Origin: Whitmania pigra
Lineage: Eukaryota; Annelida; Clitellata; Hirudinida; Haemopidae
DNA length: 64,000 bases
Assembly (NCBI GenBank): GCA_021613335.1
Contig: JAJTWR010000266.1
Location: 4,422,501 to 4,486,500, forward strand
Direction: 5' to 3'
Shown: piece by piece, positions 12,240-39,945 of the stretch
Position numbering within the stretch: position 1 is the first letter of the stretch
Layout: each line of letters starts with the position of its first letter
Made by a program: the position numbers and the translations under genes
The notes under the pieces: model-generated
The model's input: the letters and a program-made list of their open reading frames with translations, nothing else
Databases searched by the model: none
What the model was told of the DNA's origin: nothing

Positions 12240-13451
12240 CCGTGTTTCCCCGAAAATAAGCCCAAGCATGATTTTTCAAGATGCTCGTAATGTAAGCCCT
12301 AACCTGAAAATAAGCCCTAGTAACTAGAGCCAGTGGCGTGGTGTTACATCGCTGAGATTCCGAAGAAGACGAAGCTAACGTGATGGTTTATTAACAAATA
12401 AACAATCAACGATACCCTGTCACTACACGAGAGAGATTGCGAGCGGTAGCCCAAGGCTATAGATTCTATAGTATAGAACATGTTCCATTTAGTTCTTGGC
12501 GCGCTCCATTCTCATTGGTTCCTCACCACAACACGCATTTTGAGGGAGTACGTAAAAATTTAAAAAATGGCCGCCCTTTCTCCAGTTTTCTGCTGTGTTC
12601 ATTGAAGGATCAGTTTTCAATTTGGCATTTGATATAACGTATCGATTGATGAGCCATCAAGGAAAATCACCTTACTTTCTTACAAGTTCTAATTTCTTAA
12701 AAGGTTTCGTGAAATATTAAATAATGTCAATTCGTTCTATACCAAGACCAGATTTTATGTTTTATTCGTGAAGCTCTCATCCATTTTGCATTTTTTCAGA
12801 ATCTTTGTGGGATTTTTCAAAGAAGGTCCGTAATGAAGAGAGTGAAGGAAAGCGGCGCGTTATTCCATAGAAAGAGACAGTGCAATAGAGTCTTTTGAAT
12901 AGACGAATCCAAAAAAGACTCTGCTCTGAACAGGGATAAGTATGGAGCGTCGAATCCGCAAAAAGAATGGATGGTGAAGAAATACATTGATTTGACAGAG
13001 TTGAGACAGGAAATGCTGTGTGTCATCGACAGGTTGACTGAGGAGCCAGGCATGACTTGTAGACTTGGCAGTCCTCTCTATATAGAGGGAACTTGCCAAT
13101 GGACTGAGTTTTGAGACTGTTATAAAAAAAAAACTTTGAGAAAAAAAAAGCGCGGAAGTTTTTGTAAATTTTAATTTAATTATAGTTCTAAGAACATAAA
13201 TATTTGAGTTTTTCGAAATTTTGAAAGTTAAGTTTAGTCAACGGTCAAGTTTGGGGCGGCAAGAACAGTCTAGTCCCTGACTAGAGCTTAATATCGTTAG
13301 ACGGCATTTAGGGTCTGTTGCAACACAATAATAAGTTGGATAGTAAGCCATTAATTTAATATCAGTAAAGTTATAGTGAAATATTTATATAGTATCGCGT
13401 CTTTTGGAGCAAAATATAATATAAGACACTGTTATTTTCGGGGAAACAAGG
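12240..13451. mobile_element. DNA transposon with GTTTCCCCGAAAATAA inverted repeats
   Basis: Left end CCGTGTTTCCCCGAAAATAA at 12240. The right end is its reverse complement, ATTTTCGGGGAAACAAGG, ending at 13451. TA flanks both sides. These ends, with the subterminal GCGTCTTTTGGAGCAAAAT, match a terminal sequence I know to be widespread in animal genomes; I do not assign a superfamily. About 1.2 kb, with only broken frames inside (for example near 12817-13099), so non-autonomous. Confidence 0.75.
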
Positions 13452-15029
13452 TATTCGCAAAGCAGACAAGTTGTTTTAGTCGCCAGATGACAAACGACAA
13501 GTTGTTGACAGAATTCAACCACAAGGAAAGCTTTACAAAAAATATCTCGAAATTGAGTTTTGTTCTTATATATTTAAAAAAATTTTTTTTAGAGGGTTTT
13601 GATTACATTCATTTTGACATGAAGTTATCATTATTTAAGACCTGTTTCTTTATATGCCTAGAAAAATCTCTCGATAGATGGCATTTCTTCACTCACAAAA
13701 TGTCACCCTAAAACCTATTTTTATTTAATTTTGATATTTTCAGAAAGCCAAGCCAAAGCAGAACTCATGCAACAAAATGCCCGCAAAGTTCAACTTAAAC
13801 TATCAAAAATTTGAGTAAATTGTATTCTCTAACACACATAATTACCCAACAAGATCACATCCATAATACATTCTCACATGCAGTGACAAAAACATGTTGC
13901 GACATTCTTGACCGCTAATAAAGTTCCCCATTCCTCCTTGAAATTGATCCACAAGTAACAATACTTTGAATCATTTCAGAAAATACCGAAGTTTACCAAG
14001 GATTTGCAAAGAATGGATCGTCCTTAATAAGAGAAGTCTGTTGATTAGACAACTTGTTACAATCGTGCTTAAACGCTCATTTAGAGCAATTTGTTGTTTC
14101 CAATTCTAAACAGAAAATTTTTAACCATAAAAATTAAAAATATTTTGAAACAAATCAAATTTAGTCATTGCAATGGTAATAATAACGGAAATAGAAATAT
14201 AATTAAGTAAATCTATAACACTCCATTCAAGTGAAGTTTGATGAAATCTAATTAACAATGAGTCACTGCAAGTTGAACTCATTCAACATCCGATGTTGGC
14301 AACCGATGTTCGATATTGATATTCGTAATAATTATAATTTTCAGTATTTTTGACTTTTCCACCAATATCATGGTTTGAAGCATAAGCAACAAAATACAAT
14401 TTAAAATACACACGAGAACAAACACAGAATTAAATTAAAATCATTAAAAAACAAAATGACAACCTTATCCAAGTAATAACCATCAAGAAACCTTTTGAAA
14501 CACAGAAAGTTCAGCGCGCTCACCACTCACTGGAGAAGCAAGAACCACTTTTTGGAGTGATTCCAGGGAGAGAGTCCACCCGTCTGAGTGAGCAGGAAGT
14601 GGAATGAATTATTTTTTTCGAGAAAGCCTGAAAAATTTCAATAATCTTTTATTTATTTTGATTGAGAATATTTAATTTGAACTCCGTTTCTGGAAATAAT
14701 TTATGCTATCTCTCTTCTGTGAGTCAAAACGTCAAAACATAATTTTCTGATTTTCTAATAAACCCGTATATGTCAAAATTATATAAGAAATTATGGCCAG
14801 ATGAGTTTTCTTTCTTATGAAAAGGACTGAAAAACAGCAATAAAATTCTATAATGCTTTGGGATTTGAATTTCACGGAATGTTCAAGCTGCAATCATACA
14901 ATATTTTGTAATATTATTTTAAATACGTTGTAAAAATCATAATTTACCAAGTTGCAACGTATCGATCGTGAGCTCCAAGGCAAGTTTTAATTGGAAACTT
15001 GGAAATCAATGTTTTATCGATCTACCGTC
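13452..15029. other. Upstream flank of the macroglobulin gene
   Basis: 1.6 kb of AT-rich DNA without a supported frame or repeat. Its right end is the proximal promoter of the next gene. Confidence 0.5.
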
Positions 15030-15037
15030 TATAAAAG
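15030..15037 (+). promoter_or_regulatory. TATA box of the macroglobulin-like gene
   Basis: TATAAAAG followed by GGA lies about 130 bp upstream of the start codon. A short non-coding first exon ends at a GTGAGG donor (about 15103), and the ATG follows a CACAG acceptor directly at 15166. Transcription would start near 15060. Confidence 0.75.
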
Positions 15038-15165
15038 GGAGGCAGGAGAGACCATTGGCAGGCAGTAACAAAAATTGCTCCTTGCGATTTCTTGTTACTT
15101 TCAAGGTGAGGTTTTCCTTGCATTGAATTCTACTATTTTAAATGAATTATTGTTTTTATTCACAG

Positions 15166-18100
15166 ATGGGAAGACATCCTTTGTGCCTGCTCTTGTTGTC
15201 AGCGTTCGTGGCTTCCAGTTTGGCCATCCGTGCTGTTCCAACGACCAACACGTACGTTGACGGGTGCGTTTTGATGTTCGAGGTGATAGTTTTTAACGTT
15301 TTAAGGTTTTATTTTTCAGGTCCTACGTCGTCGTTACAAGCGATGTTCTCGTACCTGGCTCTGAACTCCTGATTGACCTGCACCTACTCGACCTGATCAA
15401 ATCTGACACCAAATCTGACCCCGAGGAGGAAGAAAACGAATCTGAAGAATGTGTCCTTGACCTCAGCGTTTCATGTGACGACCATCTGTGGCATCGTTCT
15501 GTTTGGGAAATTGAGTTGGACAAAACTCCGAAAAGTAATTACATGTGTGCAGCTTCATTTTTGACCAGCTATTATATTTTGAACGACAATTAACTTTGCA
15601 GGTTTTTCCAAAACACTGAGAGTCTTGGTTAGCACAAAATAATTGTGATTTTTTTAACGGCCGGTGAAATTTTTAAATTGCTATTATTAATTTGTGAGCA
15701 GGTATCTCCTGATGAAAAGTTGTTAGGAGACAAATCAGTCCTCAAAATCGAGTCAAGTTCCTGCTTCAAGTTTTCTCGTTCAGTCGAAGTCCCAACTGGA
15801 AGAAAGGAGTTGATGGTTTCGCTCCGCACTGACAAACCGAAATACCACCCTGGAGAATTTGGTTCGTTGAAAGGCAAAGTACAATAATAATTATTAACAC
15901 ATATTTTTTAATTTGTTTCAGTGATGATCGAAGCTCTCGTCCTCAGTCAAGAGTTGAAACCACACTTGAAACAAGTCAACCTCTCCATTCACGTTAGTTT
16001 TAGAATTTAATCAATCAATTAGTTATTTATTAATAAATATATATTAATTTTATTTTATTTTAGAACTCAAATGGTGTCCTACTCGTCCAATGGCTGAACG
16101 TCACCGCTGAAGAAGGTTGTAAAAATATCTTTTTATTTCTTCGTAAAATATTCTCTCAGTTAAAATGAATAGAAAATTATTTAATTTTTCAGGCCTCCTC
16201 AGAAAAGAATATTTCATTCCACATCTTTCTCAGTCAGATGAATGGACTCTCTCCTTGGAAAGTCACGTGAGCTCAAAATTATAATAATTAATTATATTAT
16301 TATTTATTGACATTAAATTATTAATATTATTATTATTATTTTATTATTTATTGACATTAAATTATTAATACCAGCATTGGTTCTTCAATAAAGCACAATA
16401 TTTTCAATTTCAGAAACAAGTGGTTAACCACACTTTAAACATCGAGCAACCTGTCGGACCATACGGTATGAAATAATCATTTTTTTGCAAATAAAATATT
16501 TAAATTAAAATGGTTATAATTAGAACTACTGTATTTTCTCATTTAACACGAAGTGAAAATATTTCCAGATGAAGAATGTTTCCTGGTTGAAGTCAGATCA
16601 CCGAGGTATCACACTCTCCATTCTACTGATGAGAGCAAAAGTTCCAGCTTGGATATCAGTGTGGTAGCCAGGTAATAAATACTTTAATCTTTACATTTAT
16701 TATCTCGATTACAGTATGAACAAATTGATTTAATAACCTCATTAATTTTGTTGTTATTCAGTCATCATTCTGGAGCTCCGTTGCAAGGAAAAGTGGAACT
16801 GCAACTTTTGCTTGGAAACAATTCAAAATCAGGAACATTGCTTCCGGTCGAGGTATCTTTCCTAATGCTATTCACAGAAACAACATATTTTATGTGCTTA
16901 GGAAATATCTAAATTTATTGATACTAATGAATGATTGTTACATTTTAACAGCTCGTAGCTGGTCACAAAGAATTCCTCCTGAAAACTGACGAAATCAAAC
17001 AAGTCTTGGGCATGAAAACAGAAGAACCACTGATAGGACACGAGATCAAAGTTTCAATTAAAGTGGAAGAAACACGTCCTCTACTTGAAGAAATAATTGA
17101 AAATGATGCTGAAAATGAGGAAGAAAGTAAAGAAGGCAAAATGAGACCTGGTTTAGTGGTTCCTGTCACCAGATTTGCCTTTGTCACCTTCGTCGACCAA
17201 TCACACGTTTTGTTCTTCAGCGAATTCACTCCTCTCTTTTTCAAGTCTGGAATGTCGTACGTTGGACAAGTGAGACGATAAGTTTTTGCTTTTCTTTAAA
17301 AGATTTCATAATTATAATTTATAATAAATAATTATAAAATTCCACTTCAGGTTTTCTTGAAACCAGTCGAGGAAGTGCTCCCAGCAGGTTCAGAGGAAAA
17401 AGAGGTGTCAGTCAAGGTCAAGCACTACAGTTCAGCATCTGAAGTTCCCAGAGAAGAGAAACTGTCCCTGAAAATGAAACCAAACTCTCTCGCCGAGTTT
17501 TCATTCAAGGTTCCCAAGGAAAATGTCAAACTTGAACTCGAAGTAAACAATTTTTTTAAATTTCAAAATTTCAAAATATCCTGTTTTTATTAATTCTTTC
17601 ATAACGTTTCTTTCAGGCTCAGTTTGAGGATAAAGAATCTGGCAAGGTTGTCACTGCTCATCTTGAAGAAGTTCTGCCATTCTCCACCAAGCACCATGAT
17701 GGACACTTCCTGCAAGTATTGATGGATGGAAGGCCACCGAAAGTTGTTGTAAGTAAAATATCTGGTTATAAAAGAACTTTAAGAAGGATATACTTTAACG
17801 AAATTTTCATTTAGGTCGGCGGAACACTGAAAGTCGAGGTCGAATCATCGTTTCCCACCAGTGAGATCCTTTACCAGATTTTCTGTCAATTGGAGTTGGT
17901 CCTCTCAGGGAAGTTGGTGGCTCCCTATCCAGCAACAAAACACGATCTCTCAGTGGTCTTTCCACGCAATGTCAGCCATCTTTTGTCATCTCCTCGTCTC
18001 GTTGTGGAAGCTATCAGCCCAAGCCACGAAATTCTTTCCGACAGTCTCAGATTTGATGTCGAACAAATTCAGGGAAGCCCAGTAAGTAGTAGTAGTTGTG

Positions 18101-21100
18101 TGCTGTTACTTAGTGCTTAGATATAATTTAATATCATTTACATTCTGTGCAGCTGGAAGTGTCGGTGAAACCAGAAGTTGCTGAACCAGGAAAAGTCGTT
18201 GAATTGGTTGTAAAAGCAGAACCCTTCACCAATGTTTACCTTCTCACTGCTTCTCAACTTCTCGCTTTTGAACCAAAAGAACAGGAACTTCGCAAACTCA
18301 CTGTTAGCTGAAATAATTTTAATTATTCTTTTAACTCTTAATAAATTTATTGCATTTATATTTAAAGGCTTATGAGAAGATGTCTAGATACCTTCTTAAC
18401 TTGAATTCTTCACAATTCTCTCGTACCTTGGAAGAGTTCGGTGAAAGTACTTCAACAATTCCTTCCTTGGCTCCTGATTCCCAAAGAGTGCATAATGTGA
18501 GTTGATGCTGCAACACTGGAATAAAGTGACCTGCTTAAAACAAATAAATCATTTTACAAATTTTAAAAATTTCGCAGGAATCAGGAAGTCTCCTTCTCAG
18601 TGATGGACTCCTATTCGTCGATCCGAGTAAGTCGACTTCGATTCGCTTGTGCAATAAAAGTGCAAAATATTATTAAATTACTTTTTCTAACCTTCAAGGC
18701 AAACCTTGGCCAATTCCCACCCACAAAAATGGAACACTAGATGACCTTGAACCGTCGAGTTTGGAAACAGTGGAGGAATTTGATATGAAAATGTGGAAAC
18801 TAAATATCAATGTTGGGTAAGTTGTCGTATCTGAAATTTAATAAATGTAAATTTGCTTATTCATTAAGTGTACGATTATGATTTGTAGAATTAAAAGTTG
18901 TTAACATAATGAACACTTTTTTCAGATCATCAGGTGAAGAGAAACTTCAAGTTGTTGTTCCCGAGGAAGCACGACTTTACACTCTTGCCGCTTTTGGTCT
19001 CAGGCCTGGAAAGGGTCTCGTTGTCACCGATATGCCGGTGCAGGTATGTGACATTTTTTCAATTTTACTATCAAGAAAAGAAATATTGTAAAAACACTTT
19101 ATATTTTATTTGTCAGCTGCTGTCAACATCTAAGGTTTTGACTTCGTTGAAACATCCAGAATCAGTGGTGCGCGGTGAGGAGGTTGTTTTGGAAGTTCAC
19201 CTCTTCAACAATCAGGAAAAAGAAGCCAAAGTAAGTTCTAACTTAGACTTGGTAAACATTTAAAATATTAAGCAACACTAAATTAACTTAATTATTAAAT
19301 TATTAGTAAGGAACATTTGATAATGTTTGCAGGTCAAAGTGACTGTGAAAGAAGGTCGTGGATGGCCTGCTAAGGAAGGAGAACAAAACGACGAAGACAA
19401 AGCTTTTGAGAAGGAAGTTGATGTGAGTTTTGCGAATACTTTATTTGAAATAATTAATTAATTAACGAATTAATTATTCCGATCATTCCAGTTGAAGCCC
19501 AAAGAATTGCAAATGGTTCCAGTCCTCATGAAGACGTCACCAACAGCACAAGAACCACTTGAGCTTCAAGTCGAAATCGTGTCCGAAGATGTTCACCATA
19601 AACTCAACTCATCCATCGAACTGGAAGTATGCAGGGCGACATCATTTATTTATTTTGTTCATACACAAATTAAATGTTTATTGCAAATCGAATGTTTATT
19701 ACAGTACCAAGGCTATGAAGTCGTTCCATCAGAAAGTTTGTTGCTCGACAATTTCAACGGACAACAAGTCATCGATGTTGACGTTCCAAAGAACATCACA
19801 AACCCCATTGAGAAGTCTCAACGAGCCCTTGTAAAAGTCTACGGTGACTAATTTTCATTATAATTAACGTCATCATTATCTGATTAATTTTTCAAATGAA
19901 TTCATTTTCATGTCACAGGTCATCCTTTGGGTCCTGCTATTGAACATGTCTGTCAACCCCTGAGCCAATCATGTATTTTGGAGGAAAGAACGAAGTTATG
20001 GTTTGTCCTCGCCGTAAATGTCCTCGAACACGTCTCCAACAACTCACTCTTCGACAATTCTGTGCACGTCGACTATGAAGAGGAAAGGCTGCCTGTAAAT
20101 GCTTCGTTGGATGTTCCAGTGGACAAGGATGAATGCGTCCAGTCCGTCAGAGATTGTGAGCCTTTTAATTGCTAGCACTAACGAAAAGCAAGTTTATGAC
20201 ATGTTAAACTGATAACTCATTTCAGCTCTGCAATATATCTTGAACAAAAGAAACGATGATGGATCATTTTCTTTCTACCAGGAACGACCCGGTTACATTT
20301 GGTAAAGCGAGTTTATGACTTCACAAAGTTGCATACAAAGTCTGACAGTTGTTAAATAAACTTTTCCAGGTTCACGTCTTTGATATTGGACTCAACAGTT
20401 TTGTTGAAGAACGTGATTTCGTTGGACGAAGAACATGTTGCTGAAACGTTGGAATGGTTGGCCAAACAGCAGAAGGAGGACGGATCATTTGTTGAAGATA
20501 AACACGTCATAGCTCTTAGAAAGGATTTGGTAAGACTTCTTGCTTTATTTGAAATTATTTTTTTTTATTAAATTATTTCAACAGAACGAAGAATCTCACT
20601 ACGTTCCACTGACATCACAAGTTGTCGTCTCACTTATAGAGGCTTCCAACAATCTTGATGTGAGTAACTAATGAAATGGTTTCTGTAGTGACTAAACCAC
20701 AAGATATATCACGCATAGCCTTTTAAATAATTAAACAGCTTCACGAAGAAGAAGTGAAATTGGTGGAATCTGTGACCAAGAAAGCAATAGAGTACATTTG
20801 GAAAGTCACCATGAAGGGAAATCTCGACAAGGATTCTTACTCTCTCAATGTTGCTGCCTATGCTTTGGCACTCGCTAAGTGTAACAAGCTCTATGAAGTT
20901 CTGAAAAGAAGAGATTCATTGATGGTATTTGAAGGTACTTTCAAATACGATAAAGCAAGTTATGATTGCAATCAAATACTTGCATTACCAATATTCTTTT
21001 TGCGAAGGTGACGAAGAATACTGGAATGTTGGAGAGGAAGCCAATGCAAAAGAAAGTTCTTTGTCCGTGGAAGCAACATCTTATGCCGTCCTCACGTCTC

Positions 21101-22395
21101 TGGCCATGAACGACTTGGATGATGCAAGACCCTTCGTCAACTTCGTTCTGAGCGCAATGAAGCCCAATGGAGCCTTTGTCTCGTCGCTGGTTAAAATTTC
21201 GTTAATAAATAAAACACAATGATTTAACTAACATTTGCAATAATTGTTTGAGAATTATTAAATATTGGAGATAATTTTTTTTTAATTTTAGGACTCACAC
21301 GTCGCATTGAAGGCTCTGTCTCAGTACTTCCGTCTGTACAACATCTACCACGAACACGAACATGTCAACGTCGATATCAACGTCACCTTGTCGAACAAGA
21401 AACAACTTTTGGGGAAAGTCCTCAGCCCGCTCTTTGTTGGAAGCCTGTATTTTGACGTAGTATATTTTTATTCTTTATTTATTTACTAAACAAAATTAAT
21501 AATAATTTTCATAATTTATAAAGCACTCTAACCTCAGTCTCAGTTCTCCTATGAAATTGGAATCGTCAGGAGAGGGTGTTCTTCTTGTTCAGGTTCATTG
21601 CAATTAATGCCTGCGTTTCTTAACTTAACTTATCTTCATTATGTAATAACAGGTGTTTGTTAACTTAATTTAATTTATTTTTTAAATAATTTGCAGAGCA
21701 TTCCCGAGTTCAATGAAGCCATTCCATCTTTTGGACCAACGTCAGTAGATTTGAAAGTTGAAGTGAAAAAGAAGGACCCTGAACATCTTCAATTGAAAGT
21801 CTGCGCTGTGTATGTTGTAGCTGTTTCTATTAGTTATTTCATCATTACATCATTATTATTTATTTCTTAAAATATTTTCATCAAACAGGAATTTGGAAAA
21901 GGAACCAAGCGGTTTCCTCATCGGTGAAGTTCCTCTCTTGAGTGGCTACGAACTCAACCTGGAGAAACACGATCGCAAGTCCAACCCACAAATTCTCAAA
22001 CAGGACGATGAAGTATATCTTGTCTTCAACGAAGTATTTTGATTAATTCTTGTGTATTTAATGAATCGATATTTTATATTACATCATTTTTTTTCATTTC
22101 AGGTCAAGCCATCGGAACCGACCTGTGTGGATCTGAGTTTGGACAAAGTGTACGAAGTTGGAAGCCTTGCACCCAGATTCGTGAAGCTGTACCCCATCAC
22201 CGAACCAGGTTTTATAGAAATGATGGTTTATTCCTCATTTTAGTTGATATATTAGGAGTCTGTGAGGCATTTTTAATAATTTCATTTTGTTAAACTATGG
22301 TTAAATCATATGTAGTTACTAATTCTATATTTTATTCATTTTCAGGCAAACTCGTCCGCAAACTTTACGGAGAAGACAAAGTTGAATCGAGTTGA
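15166..22395 (+). CDS. Alpha-2-macroglobulin / TEP-family secreted protein, thioester motif degenerate
   Basis: Large secreted protein of the complement C3/alpha-2-macroglobulin superfamily, about 35 small coding exons and roughly 1.3-1.4 thousand residues by eye. It starts MGRHPLCLLLLSAFVASSLA, a signal peptide, right after a splice acceptor. Exon 2 gives SYVVVTSDVLVPGSELLI, the MG1 start; exon 4 gives LRTDKPKYHPGE, the canonical MG3 start. MG domains follow. After the variable region comes LYTLAAFGLRPGKGLVVTD (the ANG/MG7 side), HPESVVRGEEVVLEVHLFNN and ALVKVYG. In the thioester exon (19919-20155) the usual GCGEQ is replaced by SCILEER (19969-19989): Cys kept, Gln lost. The helical TED repeats remain (YILNKRNDDGSFSFY, TLEWLAKQQKEDGSFVED, SLSVEATSYAVLTSLAMND, MKPNGAFVSS). 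A receptor-binding domain ends LVRKLYGEDKVESS. TGA is at 22393 and AATAAA near 22470. Bait-region and protease specificity are not readable. Confidence 0.88.
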
Positions 22396-23931
22396 AAACA
22401 TGAATCAATCGACATCCTTCAACGAATTTTGGCTTAAATTTTGACGTTAAATTTCATTTGTTTTGTTGCAATAAACAAATCTCAACTGCAAAATATTTCT
22501 TAATTCTTAATGTTGCTTAATTCTTTTAGTCCTTACATGGTACACGTATGCATGATTTTTGACTCACTGTCAAAAAATTTAGAATCTAAGTATGGAAGCA
22601 AAATGAGTTAAGAGGGTGATTTTAAATAAAGAAAGAGCTTGATTGGGAGGGGAAATGTATATACTTACCATAATTTTTATTATCCATAATTTTAATTTAT
22701 AATTTATTATTCTTCACTTAGAGTATTATATAATATTTAGAACCTTTGAAAATGTTGCAAGAAAGAATAAACTCGATCCATTACAGAACTGTATTTTTTC
22801 GTTAATGAAGAATGTGGACTTGAGTTTTTTGCTAATGTTCATCATTTACAGAAACCTTTCACAGGATTTGATTCATCCTTGGTTTCAACTGTTCGAAAAA
22901 ACTGGTGAGGAAATGTGACACCCTTCGTGTATTTTACGTTGATATTACGAATATTATTAAGTGGAGACACATTAATAATTGATAAGTAATTTTTAATTTA
23001 ATTGACAAATAAATTCACTGTAAACGTGAATTAATCCACAGAGTAATTGTTGATTCAGTTAAGCAGTCTGAAACAGAAAGTATGAGTGACGTCGAGAGGA
23101 GAAAAAATGCTCTAAGTTGTTCCACACTCACTTGCTGTCAATTGGTTTTTCAGTCAACCTGTTTCTGTCTAAAAGATTTTATGATGACGATGATGATGAT
23201 GATGATGGTCATTTTTTCTGTCGATGCGAAAGAAAAATTTGACACTGTTGTCAACGACAAAGTCATTTTTCAAAGCAACATCGTTAATGACTGTTCAGAT
23301 GAAAATATCACGTCATTAATAACGGAGGTATAATAATATATTCATTTGGAACAAATTGTTTCAATCACTGATTGATTAACATCCGACATTTGTGACGTCA
23401 ATTCGTTTCCATAACATTAAAAATGCCGAAGCAACATCCGCTTGACGTGATAGCCCTTTGTAGGCATTCGATCGAGAAGTTTTTGGTTTGGTACAAATCC
23501 AATTTCAAATTCACTTTAGTGTACGACACATGTGTCTCAATGAAATAAAATTCTAGTAATTCCATTTCCACGCAGTTGTCCAGGGTTTGTACAAAGTTGA
23601 GAAAACGAAAAACTGAGTAGCCCTTTTAGCGGCCTTAAAAGCAGGTGTGGATCGTCATTTCCCTTCGCATACGAAATTTTAGAAAGGAAACCATTGGCAA
23701 AACAAATTAGTCATCTAACCAATTTGGAGCAAATTAACCTTTGAAACTTGAGAAACATTTTCACGTATCAATTATTTTGTTGTTATTTTTTGGTTATTTA
23801 TTTTCTCTCGATTTTCTATGCTTTTGCATGTTCTTTTGGTCCTCGTCGAGTGATTAATTATATCCTAGAATGAGAAACTTCCTCGCCTTCCTACTATTTC
23901 ACGAATCCAGTCGTCTGATGCTTCGACAAAT
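22396..23931. other. Intergenic between macroglobulin and GPCR genes
   Basis: The genes converge. AATAAA near 22470 ends the macroglobulin transcript. The rest probably includes the GPCR 3' UTR. The frame at 23082-23333 is compositional (ATG repeat) and has no support. Confidence 0.5.
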
Positions 23932-38390
<14,459 letters not shown>

Positions 38391-38748
38391 TTTATTTCTT
38401 CATATCACTTCCGTCACTTAGAATAGATGTGATGAGGATTTCAAGGTCATCTGATGACATACTTTATTAATCTGAAAACAATTTCAATTTTTTCAAAAAA
38501 AAAAAATTCTGTATTATTTTGACCTTTAATTGCAAAATTGAGAAGCAACAATTGACTCAGTTGTTTCCAGCCACTTAAAAAATCCTCTTCAAAATGAAGT
38601 TGTTTTTCGGTTTTGTTTTTTTTTGTAAATTTTTTTCTGACATAGAAAGTTGATTTTGGCTTTAAAATTAAATGTTAAGTAATTTCCATTTTAAATTATA
38701 ATAACTACAATTTACATTATTTAAATTTATTACTTTAAATTTGTTCAG

Positions 38749-38935
38749 GTTAGCCGAATGGGTTACGTGTCTGCATACGGTGGTAATGGCAACAGTCGTA
38801 ATGTGTCGTGTTCGAAACCCAGCCTGAACTGTCGCCAGCGCCCTTGGGAAGGAGCGCTATATAAATGGTTACTGACGCTATGCATATAGCGCTATACAAA
38901 TGAAGTTACAATTACAATTACTTAGTTATATTGAG
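38749..38935 (+). mobile_element. tRNA-derived SINE (copy 1)
   Basis: Box A TAGCCGAATGG at 38751 fits the pol III consensus, and box B GTTCGAAAC lies near 38810. The tRNA-like head is followed by a body with GCGCCCTTGGGAAGGAGCGC and TATATAAATGGTTAC. A second copy lies at 43951-44125. Confidence 0.85.
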
Positions 38936-39530
38936 ATAATCACTGCATGAATTTATATTTGTGCAACGAATTGAAAACAAATTCTAATCGTAGGTTTTAT
39001 GAGTTGCGTTCACAAATCTTGATGAGGTCCATTTGTTCGTTCATTCGTGTCATGCAATCTTAATTTCGCGACATTTAAGTTTTTCCTTGAATAATCATCC
39101 AATTAATCTATTGTGAAATATTGCAAATAAAACAAATAAAAATATAAAAGTCTTAAGACTTGTAAACACCACGTTCTTAAAATATTAAATTAATAAACAT
39201 TTATTTGTTGTTGCTAATAAACGATGACTCAGTTTGTACTGGAAATGTTCCTCAAGAAGCCAATATCTTCAGATCTCTCGTTTAATGGACACCAAATGGC
39301 TGGATTTCCCGCCATCAACAAAACTTGTTGGCAGACTAAATTTATTTATATATTTTAATTTATTTACAAATTTTAATTTCTTTACACATTTAAATTTATT
39401 TATCAAATTGTAACTCCAATGGTTTTCTAAATTTCAGTAAATTACTTTAAAACGGAAAGTCTTTTTTTTTTAAATTTTTAAATTTTAAATAAACTTATTC
39501 CAATTATTGTAAAATGATCCTATTTATTAC

Positions 39531-39900
39531 ACAGCGGAACCCTCTTATCTCGACATCGGTTAACTCAGCAACCCTATTATGTCGTCCTTTTGAATTACAA
39601 TTTATAATATTTAAATTGATTAGATAGTTGAGATAATTGAGATAATCACTGCAAGAATTTATGTTTGTCGACGTTGCTGTTATATTTATAACCACAAAAA
39701 TCCTCTTTGTCTTATAATTTTCTCATTGGGTGTGTCGATTCTTCTATGTATCCGAACACAAAAGAGCCAAATTCACAACTTTACATCGGTTATCTCGACC
39801 CACATGACTAATCGCCGACTTTGAAGTGGAACCGCCAAATATCCACGTTATCGTAGCATTTCCTCGCCGGTAATGTCGATCTTTTTATGTGGCCGAACCC
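39531..39900. mobile_element. Possible pogo/Tigger-like MITE fragment
   Basis: CAGCGGAACCCTCTTATCTC at the left and several TTATCTCGACC / GTTATCG motifs inside resemble ends of Tigger-type elements. A matching right end and target duplication were not found. Confidence 0.35.
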
Positions 39901-39945
39901 CATTAACTTTTGTTGATTTCTTCGAAGGGGTAACACTTGTTAAGG

